A stretch of 64,000 nucleotides of DNA, from NCBI GenBank assembly GCA_050084985.1, contig JBITNC010000001.1, positions 66,402,001 through 66,466,000 of the forward strand, given 5' to 3'. The DNA comes from Nageia nagi. Taxonomy: Eukaryota; Pinophyta. A model generated the notes under the pieces. That model saw nothing but the letters and a program-made list of their open reading frames with translations. It made no database searches and had not been told where the DNA came from. Every line of letters starts with the position of its first letter. The stretch's first letter is position 1. The translations under genes and the position numbers were made by a program. Shown one piece after another: positions 44,719 through 56,389 of this stretch.

Positions 44719-45485
44719 AGAAGGTCATCAGGGCTCTACCCACTAAAGTGGTAGAAAAATAAAGGCTTAGAGAAGGCATGAGAGGAACTATAATGAGGTG
44801 AATATCCAAGAGGATCTAGCTCAAAATGTTGGTGCAAATTAGGTCAATGTTAGTAATGAGGATAATAAATAAAATTAGGTTAATGAAGAGAATGAGAATG
44901 AAGAAGGGGTAATTAGATTCTAGAGGCACAAAAGGACAACATTTCAAGCTCATAATGTTATTATTGAGGATGATCTAAACCATGATAGGAAAAGATTAAC
45001 CTAGAAGATAGTTAGGAACATGGTGTCCTAGGGCTTAACAAAGTAAGAAGGTCTCCAACCCCCATGAAAAGATGGACCCGTTAAATTTCTATAACTAATA
45101 AGAGCAAAGGTATGTTGGACCTTGAATCTATCCTTAGTATTGATAATCCTTTGAGAGAGGAAGGTAATTCTAGCTTGGCCCAAGAGAATTTTGGTATCCT
45201 TGAGCTACCCAAAATTAATGTCATCCATCTCTCAACCTCACCAATTCTGTATACTTATGAAAGAAAGAGAAAATGCAAACTCTCTTAGATTGTGGGGATT
45301 GATCCAAATCTTGGTGAGAATATTTCAAGGTAATCTCCCAAGGCCATCATCAATGAAAACACCCCACCCAAGCCCAATATTAATATTTTTGATACTCCTC
45401 CTTTCATCCCTAATCAAAATAGTGAAATTGATCCCCTCAACCTCCCTAAACCATGAACTATAGGAATCACAAAATCCAATTAATT
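44719..45485 (+). pseudogene. Unrecognised decayed ORF, 3' part
   Basis: Follows E3 directly. Near the junction one frame reads KVIRALPTKVVEK, then RLREGMRGTIMR. A long frame from 45112 to about 45480 (about 124 codons) is broken only by stops near 45286, 45331 and 45457. It includes ESILSIDNPLREEGNSSLAQ, YERKRKCKLS, IGIDPNLGENIS and a Pro/Asn-rich NENTPPKPNINIFDTPPF stretch. Composition (basic patch, then Pro/Asn-rich linker) suggests the second half of a nuclear or nucleic-acid-associated protein. It is likely one gene with 21714-22695, but the join is not proven. Confidence 0.5.
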
Positions 45486-46159
45486 TACATACCATAAAAC
45501 ATTCACCTACATAATGCAATGTTGGTGGAATAAGAAAGATTCTAAGGGTTCCCTAGTGTTCTATTTGAATCTATACCTATTTATGAACAACATGCAAGGA
45601 ATTGACATAAACATAACTTCAAAACTTAAGAATGAAAATTGATGAGGAACCTTTTCATCTTGATGAGGTAAGGGTGCAAGAATTATGGTATCACATATTT
45701 GAAATGTTCCAAACCTCTGTCAAGGCTTAGTATAACTCAAGAATCAGTGAAACTAATATGAAAGGTGAAGTGAAGCAATGGTAGCAAAAATCAAGGCTAA
45801 TTATTTCTCCTTTTATATGAATAGGTCAAAAACTTAGAGATAAGTCTTTTTAGTTTACTTTTAAAAGATAGACATAATGATAACAACTCTACTTTTGATC
45901 AAAAAATTATCTATTGTAATATGGATAGGGAGTTAAAGGTTATTTTTTAACAATGCTTTGTTTTATTTACTTTTGAACATTGGAAAAAACATGACTTATT
46001 CTATTACTACATTATCATTTTTAGATGGCCTCATAGGGATTTTTGTTATTATTTTTATATGATAGAGCTCTATTTTACTCATTTTGTGTATGATAGAGGA
46101 AAATAAGTTTACTCCCTCTACTAATGTAAAAGGTTTTTTGAGACCCTTTCAAAACTTGA
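45486..46159. other. Unassigned DNA with possible LINE 3' debris
   Basis: No convincing frame. The last 60 bp (GACCCTTTCAAAACTTG..., T-run, CAAATTTACC) resemble 10620-10680. Confidence 0.4.
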
Positions 46160-46560
46160 TTTTCTTTTTTTGATTGATATCAAATTTACCTGCTGGTTCT
46201 AATAAAAAAAACTTTGGGATTAGAGGAATTATTTGGAATGATAAAGGAGAACTTATCCTAGCCTTTATTGAGAAAATAGGGCATCAATATAGCTATTTCA
46301 CTAAAATTAGAGCTTTATATCAAGGGTACAACTTTAAAAGGATTATCACAAAGAGGGACCCTCTCAACATAATCAAGAATCTTAAAGGCTCCCAAAAACC
46401 TAATCGTAATCTCATTAGCCTCTTCAATGAGATTAAATATTAACTCTTTGAACTGGCATAATATTAGATTAAATATTCTTATAGGGAACTACATAAGGTA
46501 GCACACTACCTAGCTAATCATTAGACCAAAAATAGGATTTGTAAACTTGAGTCAATTTTG
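46160..46560 (+). pseudogene. LINE RNase H domain, decayed
   Basis: Plus-strand open stretch 46174-46443 reads as the RNase H domain of plant L1 ORF2: FGIRGIIWNDKGELILAF, then KIRALYQGYNF (the catalytic Glu region reads KI-RAL rather than EI-RAL), and RDPLNIIKNLKGS with the Asp. Past a stop near 46441 the pattern YRELHKVAHYLANH keeps the (N/H)-x-x-A-D-x-L-A region with Asp replaced by His. The catalytic core is therefore damaged. Confidence 0.75.
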
Positions 46561-47149
46561 GGGAGGTGATTCTTAATGACCTTTGTTTCAGGTTTGAGTG
46601 GCAGTTTTCATGGGGCGATTTTAAACTAACCCCAAAAAATATAAGGAGGCATCGAAAATTTTCCCCTTAGCAAAAATTAAAAAAAATAAAAAAAGGTAGA
46701 GAAAATTTTCCCCTTATCAAAAATTAAAAAAAAGGTATTTCAAGTTTCCTGATTGAGGGGTTAGAGGAGAGAAAAGGGGCATTATGCAAGGTGATACAAG
46801 AGGACATGATACAAGGTGAGATGATTTCAAGTAGGTATTCTTTCATAGTCTATGACCTTGTATTCTTTAACATTGTACATATATGTTTATGCCTTGTATT
46901 TTTCTAAACTTTTATAAAAATATCCATTTTGTTTGAGATGAGGTGCAAGTAGATATTCTTTTGATCCATAACCTTGTATTATTTCATAGTCTATGATCTT
47001 ATATTCTTCTCCATTCTGCATATATGTTTATGCCTTGTATTTTTTGTATTATTTTAGAAAATGCATTTTCTGTGTATCGTGTAATCATTGCAAACCATGA
47101 AATTATATTTTATGTAATGCATTTATTAAATAATTGTTAGGTCTTGGAA
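46561..47149. repeat. LINE tail and local tandem duplications
   Basis: A 43-bp unit (GAAAATTTTCCCCTTAGCAA plus an A-rich part) is repeated at about 46657 and 46702. A larger imperfect direct duplication of about 130-150 bp follows (46810-46935 and 46937-47060). Both of its copies carry CATAGTCTATGA and CATATATGTTTATGCCTTGT. No coding content seen. Confidence 0.6.
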
Positions 47150-48254
47150 TATTCTTCTACATTTTTCACATATGTCTATGAGGATACTCACAACCATAAA
47201 CATTTGATTTAGAAGCATCAAGTACACACATACAATTTAGAGTTTATGGGAATTTTGAAAGTGAAGTTCAAAGCTCCCTTAAGATAGACTGCATGAACCA
47301 CAACATTCAATTTAGAAGCAGTAAGTACATATATCCACACATCTAATTTAGAGTTTATGGGTATTTTGGTAGTGAAGTTTAAAGCTCCCTTAAGATAGCC
47401 TACATGAACTATAACATTTAATTTTGAAGCACTAAGTACACTTATTCACACACCTAATTTAGTGTTTATAGGTATTTTGGCAATGAAGTTCAAAGCTTCC
47501 TCAAGATAACCTTCAAAAACCATAACAACTAATTTAGAATAACTAAGTAGACACATCCACAAATCTAATTTAGGGTTTATGGGTATTTTGGTTGTAAAAT
47601 TCTCCTTTAAGATAGCATGCACGACCAAGAAGGTAAATAATGCATGTATAATGATTCATCCCAAGAATAATGCAAAAGAGTCACCCATGTTATTAAAGTA
47701 TTTATAGCCCTCATTTGCTAGACTTGCATGGTTGCATGCAAGTAGAACAAATACAAAGGTTATACTATCAAGGTTGGTTCCCAAGTGCTTTAGTAGATCA
47801 AAGAGTTTAAGGGCATCCTTGTTATAGCCATGAATTACATATCCTCAAATCATTGCATTCCATCAAATTATGTTTACATCATGCATATTGTTAAACAATT
47901 CTTAGGAATTGTGTATTCTTTTACATTTTGCATACATGCCTATCAAGGAATTCAAAACCACAACATTCAATGTAAAACCATTTTCAACTACTTGTTGATG
48001 GATGTCTTTACCTTTTTCTAGAGCTCCCATGGTGGCACATGTTGGAAGAATACTGGAAAAGATTACAAAATTTGGCTTTACATTTGACAATTACATTTAT
48101 TTAAAAGTATTTAGAGCCTTTTCATAAAACCCATTTTATTTATATCCTATGATTGTTGCATCACATGAAACTATCTATCATCATGCATCTTGTTAAATAA
48201 TTCTCGAGCGTTGTGTATTATTCCACATTTTGCATACATGTCTATTAGGGTGTT
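47150..48254 (-). pseudogene. PLS-type PPR gene remnant (3' part)
   Basis: Minus-strand reading gives plant organellar RNA-binding PPR repeats. The order is TLIDMYAKCGIIHNA (48250-48195), VKPNFVIFSSILPTCATMGALEKGKDIHQQVVENGF (about 48080-47970), then VVLNSLIGMYAKCKRIHNS. ALKLFDLLKHLG and a long terminal repeat region follow. An E-motif-like part repeats in tandem (47190-47640). Stops and substitutions are spread throughout. The remaining 5' part lies beyond the gypsy element at 54077-54260. Family role: editing/processing of organelle transcripts; a DYW domain is not seen. Confidence 0.85.
47190..47640 (-). repeat. 111-bp in-frame tandem repeat in the PPR remnant
   Basis: Four units. The word TTTAGNGTTTATRGG recurs at 47236, 47347, 47458 and 47569, exactly 111 bp apart. 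Each unit encodes 37 residues of the form ALNF-x-x-KIPIN-x-KL-x-V, then a LTASKLNVV-like stretch. Because 111 is a multiple of three, every unit is read in the same frame. Confidence 0.9.
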
Positions 48255-49490
48255 TAATGAGGTGTGAAAATAACCTTATTTTGATGTAATAATGCTATTA
48301 AAATAATATATTCAAAGGATAATTTAGTAAATAATAATATGTATTTTATATGCTTACTAGTCTAATTAGAGATAAAGTGTTATATTATGTTATTTTCTAA
48401 CATTTGATGTTTTGTGTTAAGATCTAATACTTTGTGCATTTTTAAGAGAAATAAAAGGGGAAAAAAGTTATATCTCAATAATGTTCATATTTAAATCCAA
48501 AATATGCTCTATTTAGATACAATTCTAGAGTTAGGCTCTATTCAAACATAGCTTCAGAACAATGTAGCTCTAGAATTTTGCCAAGATAAAGTAGCTCCAT
48601 AATCATACCAAAATAAAGTAGCTCCAGAATCATGCCAAAATAGAGTTGTCAAAATTTGTAGGGGAGCTTCCTTATGAAAATGGGCATTCAAAACTTTTTA
48701 TAAAATTGAAAAAGATCAAGTAATGAGGGAGTTATGACCTCTGTAATTTTGGGTTCCAATTTCACCAGCCATAAGGGAATAGAGCATTACTAGTTATGGA
48801 AAATCTTCTTCAGATTCAGTTAGATGCAGATCTTAAAATTGGCTAGATTTGGGTGAACAACTCATACATCACCAACATCTTGAAATCATTTAAGATAGGG
48901 ATATTGACCATATTGTTAGTGGTTACATTTCAAATTTAGTTTCTTATTTTTAGATATGTCTTTATATTATTTTGGGTAGTAATAATTTCTATAGGAAGGA
49001 TAAGAGTTTGCTACAAATTATAGATTAATAAATACTCTTATTCTATATAGGAAAGAGAAGTTGGAATAAAGTTATAATGTGTTGATATGTGAGAGAGGTG
49101 ACAAATGTGGGAATATTATTGTAACCATTTGTAGTAGTGTTTAAATAAAAGTGCATTAGTTTTTCCAAGTTCATGAGTTCTTTCTTAGGTGCTTCTACTC
49201 GAAGTAGGGCCCTTCACTTGGTAGAATCTACCCTTTTAATTTCCTTACTTTCATAGAATATATGAGTGTGATTTCCTTCAACATTGAGTGTGTAATTTTA
49301 TGTGTTTTACTAGCCAACCATATTTACTACTTTATTTATTTATCTTGTAATTATGCTTTGTTTCATTTTTTGTAAATATTTACCAGTGTTTTTGCTTGTA
49401 AATCATAGATAAGAGCAAGGGCATTACTGCATATAACCTTTGGACACATAACTCAAATTGAAAAATTAAATGATGAATTTACATCCATCA
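48255..49490 (+). repeat. 5' LTR of the gypsy-like element (internally deleted)
   Basis: 1236 bp. Aligns with 52226-54076 from start (TAATGAGG versus TGATGAGG) to end (CATCCATCA), but lacks about 600 bp corresponding to roughly 52620-53250. Confidence 0.85.
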
Positions 49491-49493
49491 TTT

Positions 49494-49512
49494 TTGACGT
49501 CATTGTCAGAAA
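49494..49512 (+). promoter_or_regulatory. Relic primer binding site of the gypsy-like element
   Basis: TGACGTCATTGTCAGAAAA aligns with the gypsy start motif TGGCGCCGTTGCCGGGGAA. All seven differences are G-to-A or C-to-T. Lies four bases after the LTR. Confidence 0.75.
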
Positions 49513-52225
49513 ACATGACATTAGTAATTGACCATTTATATAGCTTGCTTAGGAAGATTATTTCCAACATCATTTAAAAATATGATATCACTATATTTCC
49601 TTAATTTTAGCATAAGAAAATAGGAATTCATATGAATCTAGGTGATCCTACTATCTTGTTATCTTTACCAAATGATTGCTAAGGATTTTTTAGTGCTAAA
49701 TTGTAACTTAACAACTCATAGCCTCCATCGATAGTAGTTGATCTCATTCATAATCCTATTTTATAGTTGATCTATATACATGTTCTCTATTCTCTATTGC
49801 CATAGTGAATAAGTGATCTCTTATAACAACTCTCTTCAATAGTCTTTAGAACCTATTCAAGTCATTATGGTTCATTTTAGTTTTCTTTTCATTTTAGAAA
49901 TTATGTGAAGAAGAATTTCTTTTTAAAAAAAATAATAATAAAAAGATCTACCAATAACCCCCCAGTTGGTATAGATGAATAAGTGAAGTGGTTGGTAATT
50001 ACTAGAAGAATGGAATTCTATGAAATAGCTTTGAATGACACTCAAAGCCTCTTGGAGCAAATTGCAACATTAAAGGCAAAATTAGCATTGAAATATCTAC
50101 ACATAGCACACTTGACTTCATGGGTGGTAATGAATAATACCCTTCATCAACAAGAGTATTTTGATATTCCTCTTGAGTAGTATAAATAGTCCATATAGCC
50201 AATACAACCATCTATTTTCATTTGTTTCATATGTGCTAGTTGAGGTACCACCATCTAGTACCTTAGCATCGCAACACCTTTTCTAGCAACTCCCTCTATG
50301 GTTCAATCATTGATTGAATCAGATTTAGGAGAAGTACTATACTCCATCTTATGTGAAAACATCATTAGTAGATTTATTTTTATGAGTCAGCATGATGATT
50401 TTAACTATGGTACAATAATGGTCCATCCAAAATTAGCATGGAGAGTTCAAGTGGAGGTCTCAATCTTTAAGTTGCAGCAATATAAGGTGGTCATTTTGCT
50501 ATTATGGGAAGGACAATATAAGCTTAATTAAATACATAGTATGGGAGGTAGCTAACTTGATGGCATTCATGTGGGTGAAAAACAACATGCTAGCGATCAC
50601 ATGGATGAAAACCAATCAAGTTAGCAACCAAAATACAATCCCCCATTAAAAGACTGGGCTCATTCTCTAAAGCATGAAGTTTTAGCAATGGTAAGGATGC
50701 ATTTTATTTTCTAATTCAGATTTAGTTAGTGTATATAAATGTGTATTATATTTACTATAGTATCCTTTCCCAAAACCATAACATCAATTGAAACAAGAAA
50801 TAAATTTGATGAGGTTTTGAATATATACTTTTGTTGTCATCTTGCTACATTCATAGTTTGATAACATACTATTATAATAAAAGAATGTGGATGAACCCAG
50901 AGTTTTTATAAGGAAGTGAACATTGATTTTAGTAAATATATGTTTTGTAATCAAAAGTGCTTATACATAGCATTATGAACTTGAAATATATAGTATGTAT
51001 CACAATGGTATTGAAACAATACTTGTAGCATTTGTATTTTATATTTTTCATGATCTCTCTTCACTTTTCTTTAATGTTTCTTGGTTTGCATAAAGACATG
51101 CAAATATTTAAGTGTAAGGGAGGATTAATTCTATTTTATTGAGGATAAATGTTAAGTATTAATATGTTATTAGATTTTGGCACATGATATATGACATATT
51201 TTTGTCTGTTGAGTACCTACTTCATAATGTGAAGAAATTATATTCAGTGAATTCCATGGAAGAAGAGAATGTTGATGAAAATGAAGAAATTGGATCCATG
51301 CATTCAATTTTTATGGTTGACTAATGACTTACAAAGGAATATGGATTAGCTTTTATGAAACAAATTGGCATAAAACATATTTAAGTGGTATCCATTTAGA
51401 AACTATTGTGTGAAACTATCATTTTCTAGACTTTTCTTGCTATACAAAAAGTGTCAAGATGTTAGTTTGCAGACTTTGTATCTTTTGACCTAGATGTTCA
51501 AATGTTGTGAAATTGGAGTTGTGTAGTGTATTTAGTATTTATTATCAATGGTTTAAATTTTAACTTGTAAATCCCTCGTAGTTGCTCCCATTTCATTCAC
51601 CAAAATGGCTTCTAAAATTATTTTTCTTTGTAATTCCCAGCTATCAAAAACTAAGAAATTATGATTTTTTAGAGTCTATAACTTTTAAACTATTTTCTCA
51701 TGTGATTTGAAATTTATTCCATATGGTTTTGATGATTTAAATTATATCAAGATCAAATTTCAACCTTTAAATTTTATGAATATCTTTTAATTTACCTCCC
51801 AAGTTAGCCTTCGACATAATTTTCTTATCATTTCCAACCATAGGAATTCCAAAGTCTTATTGTGTAGATTTAACATTGATTCTAGAGTTTTGTAAATGGT
51901 TATTAAGGGATAAAATGTGCAAAAATATCCTAATGTTCAAATAATTTTCACATGTTGAGTGCAAGGATGCAAATACAAGAATGCAAACCTCTAAATATAT
52001 TTATAATAGAGTGCAAACATGAGAAATGGTTGTCCTAAAGCTGATGGAATGTCAAATAAAGGAAAGTTGTTGTGGATGAAATGAAAAATATGTAGAACCA
52101 ATTCCAAAATTATGAAATATGAATGGTATAGGTGAGAGAGAAGCTTTGATATTATTGCTAATATGAAGGATGATTGTGATAGTTGAGCTTGTTGTAGGAG
52201 CAATAAGAATTTAAGTGTGGGGGAA
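49513..52225 (+). other. Internal region of the gypsy-like element
   Basis: AT-rich. Short open frames at 49983-50180 (with a LNDTQSLLEQIATLKAKLAL heptad-like stretch) and 50298-50531 show no family I recognise. They could be gag relics. No protease, RT or integrase motif seen. Confidence 0.6.
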
Positions 52226-54076
52226 TGATGAGGCATGAAAAGAACCTCATTTTGACATAATAATGCTATTAAAATAATACATTCAAATGATACTTTAGTA
52301 AATAATAATATATATTCTATATGCTTACTAGTCTAATTAGAGATAAAGTGTTATATTGTGTTATTTGCTAATATTTTATGTTTGTGTTATGATCTAATAC
52401 TTTATGTCTTTTTTAAGAGCAATAAAAGGGGAAAAAAGCTATATCTCAATATTGTTCAATTTTGCTCCAAATTTTACTTCCATTTAGACATAGCTTCAAA
52501 GTTAAGCTCTATTCAAACATAGCTTCAAAACAACGTAGCTCAAGAATTTTTCCAAAACAGAGTAGCTCCAAAATCATGCCATAATAAAGTAGCTTCATAA
52601 TTCTACTAGAAAAAAGTAGATTTAGAATTATACCATAACAAAGTAGATAGAATATAGTATTCTAGAATTGGGAAAAGCTGACATCTAAATCAAATAACTC
52701 CAGATGATGATTCAATAACTTTAGAATTATGACTTAGCAACTTTAGAAAGATGATATCTTAGTTGGCACTAGAATGACAACCATTTTCATGGTCAAATGC
52801 CATCAAACATTTTAACATGAAAAGTTAAGAGAAAGAATTAAGCTACACCAACTAGAATTTGTTACGACTTAAATCAAGACCTAATTTGTAGGAGCATGCA
52901 AAGGAAGTTATTTTCTATACATGAAAAATCCATGCCAACCAAGACTAGAGGGATATGTTAATTAAGGTTGTGACACATATCAACCTGATAATTAGCTGAA
53001 TGTATTTTACCCTGCTGTACATGAATAATGGTTTTAGTTACAAATTGTTAAATCATCATACCTAACAAAATAAAATCATCCTTACAAATATCTTTTGTAC
53101 ATGGAGACACAAGCTACATACCAAAAAAGCACTCCATCTTTCATGGATTTGAAGCAATAGAAATGGGTTAAAAATAGAATATGAGGTTGCATGTCCAAAA
53201 TTAGAAAGGGAGGAATGGAGACAAAGCTATTTTGGAGGACTAACCTAACTCCAAATCATGTGAGATTTGGAGGGGATCTTCCTTATAAAATGGGTAATCA
53301 TAAATTTTTACAAAATTGAAAAAGACCAAGTAATGAGGAAGTTATAATCTTTGCCATGAAAAAATATAACATTATTAGCTATGGGAAATATTATTTAAAT
53401 TAAGTTATATGCAAATCTTATAATTGGCCAAATTTGGATGAATAACTCGTACATCACCAACATGTTGAAATCATCGAAGATAGGGATATTAACCATATTG
53501 TTAGTGGTTACATTGCAGATTTAGTTCCTTATTTTTAGATATATATTTATGTTTTTTTGGGTAGTAATAATCTATATAAGAAGGATAGGAGTTTTCTATA
53601 GAATATAGATTAATAAATACTCTTCTTTATACAGAAAAGAGAGGTTGGAATAGAGTTAGAATGTGGTGAGATGTGAGAGAGGTGAGAAATATTAGAACAT
53701 TATTGTAACCACTTGTAGTAGTATTTGAAAAAAAGTATAGTAGTGTTTCCAAGTTCCTAACTTCTTTTTGGGTATTTCAGTTGGAAGAAGTAGGGCCCCT
53801 TCAGTTGGCAGAAGCTACCCTTTTCATTTCCTTGCTTTCATATAATATATAAATTAAATTTCCTTTAGAATCAAGTGTCTGATTTTATGTATTGTGTTGG
53901 AAACCATATTTACTACTTTATTTATTTATCATGCAATTGTGCTTTATTTCAATTTCTCCAAATATTTTCTAGTGTTTTTGCTTATAAATCATAGAGAAGA
54001 ACAAGGCCATTATTGCATAAAACCTTTGTAAACTTAACCTTTATTGATAAATTAAATGATGAAATGATATCCATCA
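52226..54076 (+). repeat. 3' LTR of the gypsy-like element
   Basis: 1851 bp, TGATGAGGCATG to ATATCCATCA, preceded by the polypurine tract. Holds about 600 bp absent from the 5' LTR. Confidence 0.85.
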
Positions 54077-54260
54077 ACATTCACAACCATAAAATTTGAT
54101 GTAAAACCATTTTAAACTACTCTTTAATGGATGTCTATACCTTATTCAAGAGTTGCTCATGTTGTAAATTGTCAAATAATTCTTGGTTCTTGTGTATATT
54201 AAACTGATCATTGCAACATTTACAATCTTGCTAGATTGAATACATGTTATACTTCTATAC
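54077..54260 (-). pseudogene. PPR gene remnant (5' part)
   Basis: Minus-strand text matches the repeat preceding the TLIDMYAKCG break: a DIHPLKSSLKWFYIKFYGCE-like stretch corresponding to KDIHQQVVENGFTLNVVVLN in the 47970-48020 unit. An upstream ELFDNL... piece also matches. Extent to the right is uncertain (fades near 54260). Confidence 0.7.
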
Positions 54261-55394
54261 TATATTATTTATCAATATTGATTTATGCTTGTAGTTGGTA
54301 GTTACTATTGATTGGTATAGTGTAACCTTAAGGGTTTGGTCTGGTTGTGTTCTCCACTACCTGCAATGGTAGGTTCCTTGAAAGATCAGAAAGTGGTGGG
54401 ATGCACTTGTGTTGGTTTTCTAATTAATCTCCATTTTATAGGTCAATTCCTATATATATTTAAGGTTAAAAGTAATAGGAAAGGAATAAAAAGATGAAGA
54501 GTTATAGGAAATAAATAAGTAAATAAATAGCTAAAATAAGGAATGTACAACCCGAGCATTGCAACACATGTAGCAATCCATATCCAAGATTAAGAATAGC
54601 AAACTATCTCGCACTTGGGGTCTCACAATCATAATACATAGCCATAATTTGAAGAAAACATTTCACACATAATATTCACAAAAGCAATAACAACCACTTT
54701 GTTGCAAGAGGGCAAAGTATTGTCTATTTGTATTATCATATGTGAATAGCTCTTACAGATTTGGGCAAATTTGCTAAAATGTTCAACCTTTTTGATTTCT
54801 AAAAGTAACTATTTATACAAGTTCCCCCCTTCTTGGGTGGTTGGGTTTCATTAATATACATAACTACTAGCATTGAATGATATAAGTAAAATAACACTAT
54901 TTACATAAATGCTACACCTGTGCTAGATTACATAGTGAATAAGTACTAATCAACATAACTATCTAGGAATTTGTAATTTTTGAACAACCATGTCCATAGA
55001 GCCGTAATCCTTCTAACATGTTGACTACTCCTTATTCGCCCCTATAGCTAATTGAAGATAGCATTGTAGCTGATTAGAGATAGCATTATAGCTAATTGAG
55101 TAATTATTTGATTGCACATTGATTGGTACAATTTGGTATTATCCTTTATCAACTGCTATATACTTCTTTGCAATCTTTATGATCTCTATTGTAGATGTTA
55201 GTAATTAGAGTAATGGTAGTTGATAGACATTATGTTCACTTGGTTCAAGAAGAACTACCATTATTATGTGAAAATGAGTTAATGTCAACACATTAACAAG
55301 GCCTCAAGGGTTAAACACTTAAGATGAAATGGACTTAGGTGTTCCTTCTTATGCATTACTCTTACACTTGCTTGGTAGGGCTCTATATTCTTCT
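54261..55394. other. Unassigned AT-rich DNA
   Basis: No frame or repeat class recognised. Short segment 54320-54420 (TTTGGTCTGGTTG, ACTACCTGCAATGG) distantly resembles 56290-56360, suggesting an old duplication. Confidence 0.45.
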
Positions 55395-55815
55395 TTCAAG
55401 CTCTGTTGATGATCTGGTTCTTTCAAAACCCATTGATTTTTACCAAAAAATGTAACATCATCTCTCAAAATCAATGAGCTCTATTGATGTTTTGATTCTA
55501 TTAGGACCTATTGATTTTTACCAAAAAATGTGACATCATCTCTCATAATCGATAGGCTCTATTTAATGTTCTGATTCTATCGAGACCTATTGATTTTTAC
55601 TAAAAAATGTGACATCATCTCTTAGAATCAATAAGCTTTATTTGATGTTTTAATTCTATCGAGACTTGCTAATTTTCACTAAAAAATGTGACATCATCTC
55701 TCAGAATTGATAGGCTCTTTTAATGTTCTAATTCTACTAGGACCCATTGATTTTCATAAAAAAATATGACATCATGTCTCAAAATCATTGAGCTCTATTT
55801 ATGTTCTTTAAAAAT
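55395..55815. repeat. 78-79 bp minisatellite, five units
   Basis: The core word RACATCATSTCTC starts at 55454, 55532, 55611, 55690 and 55768, giving periods of 78, 79, 79 and 78. Each unit also carries CCTATTGATTTTTACYAAAA and an ATTGATAGGCTCT-like part, so adjoining unit ends are partly complementary. Confidence 0.88.
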
Positions 55816-56389
55816 TTGGCTCTGAATTTGTGCAAGTCTTGGACATTTGTGTCAACAATTTTGAAAGTTATAAGGTAATAAATATAATTCTCAGATAATT
55901 TTGTATACATGAATTAGGTATTTTTACAATTCTCCTAGGTATCCTAAAGAAGGATTATAACTCTCAGGTATTTTTATTCACATAATTCTTGGGCACTAAG
56001 AAAATAATATGATTCCTAGGTACTATTATATACATGACTTCTAACACTCTAGGGGGAAGTAATGAGAAGAGGAGGGATTAATAAAAATGAAAGAATACAA
56101 AAACTTACAAGTCTTAGAGACTTTAAGAGAACAATATCCCTCCTGAACATTCTTATATATACAACTCTTAAGGACTAAAGAATAAAAGAATAATAGAATT
56201 ACCCAATTTAAAGTGCAATTCTAAAATAATACAATCTTTTGGTAGCTCGTTGGGGTCTTTACCTACTGAAGAATAGAACCCTTTAACTACTACGCCTAGT
56301 GGCTTGTCCAGAAGTGGACCTGGTTGCGGTCTCAACTACTACCATCAGGTCTAGTGGGAGGAATGGTTGCATCCTTTTATTTAGATCAC
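55816..56389. other. Unassigned AT-rich DNA
   Basis: Contains short related words around TAATTCTCAGATAATTTTGTATAC, GTATTTTTAC and ATTCCTAGGTAC (55880-56050), possibly a decayed repeat. No gene seen. Confidence 0.4.

Larger units (their letters stand above)
48255..54076 (+). mobile_element. Ty3/gypsy-like element without pol, inserted in the PPR gene
   Basis: Long direct repeats 48255-49490 and 52226-54076 (LTRs) flank 2.7 kb with no recognisable pol. The left LTR is followed by a relic of the TGGCGCCGTTGCC motif at 49494-49512. A GTGTGGGGGAA polypurine tract (52215-52225) precedes the right LTR. PPR text on both sides (54077+ and up to 48254, minus strand) joins in frame as VVN-TLIDMYAKCG when the element and 5 bp are removed. 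Size, LTR length and missing pol fit a large retrotransposon derivative. Orientation is inferred from PBS and PPT. Confidence 0.82.

Noticed and set aside
47190-47640. Regularly spaced repeats that could suggest a CRISPR array
   Set aside because: Units are contiguous 111-bp tandem copies without unique spacers and encode PPR-like text; the genome is plant nuclear.
48250-54081. GTGTT/ACATT as a clean target duplication of the gypsy-like element
   Set aside because: Only two of five bases agree. The insertion is supported by PPR frame continuity and the LTR pair instead.
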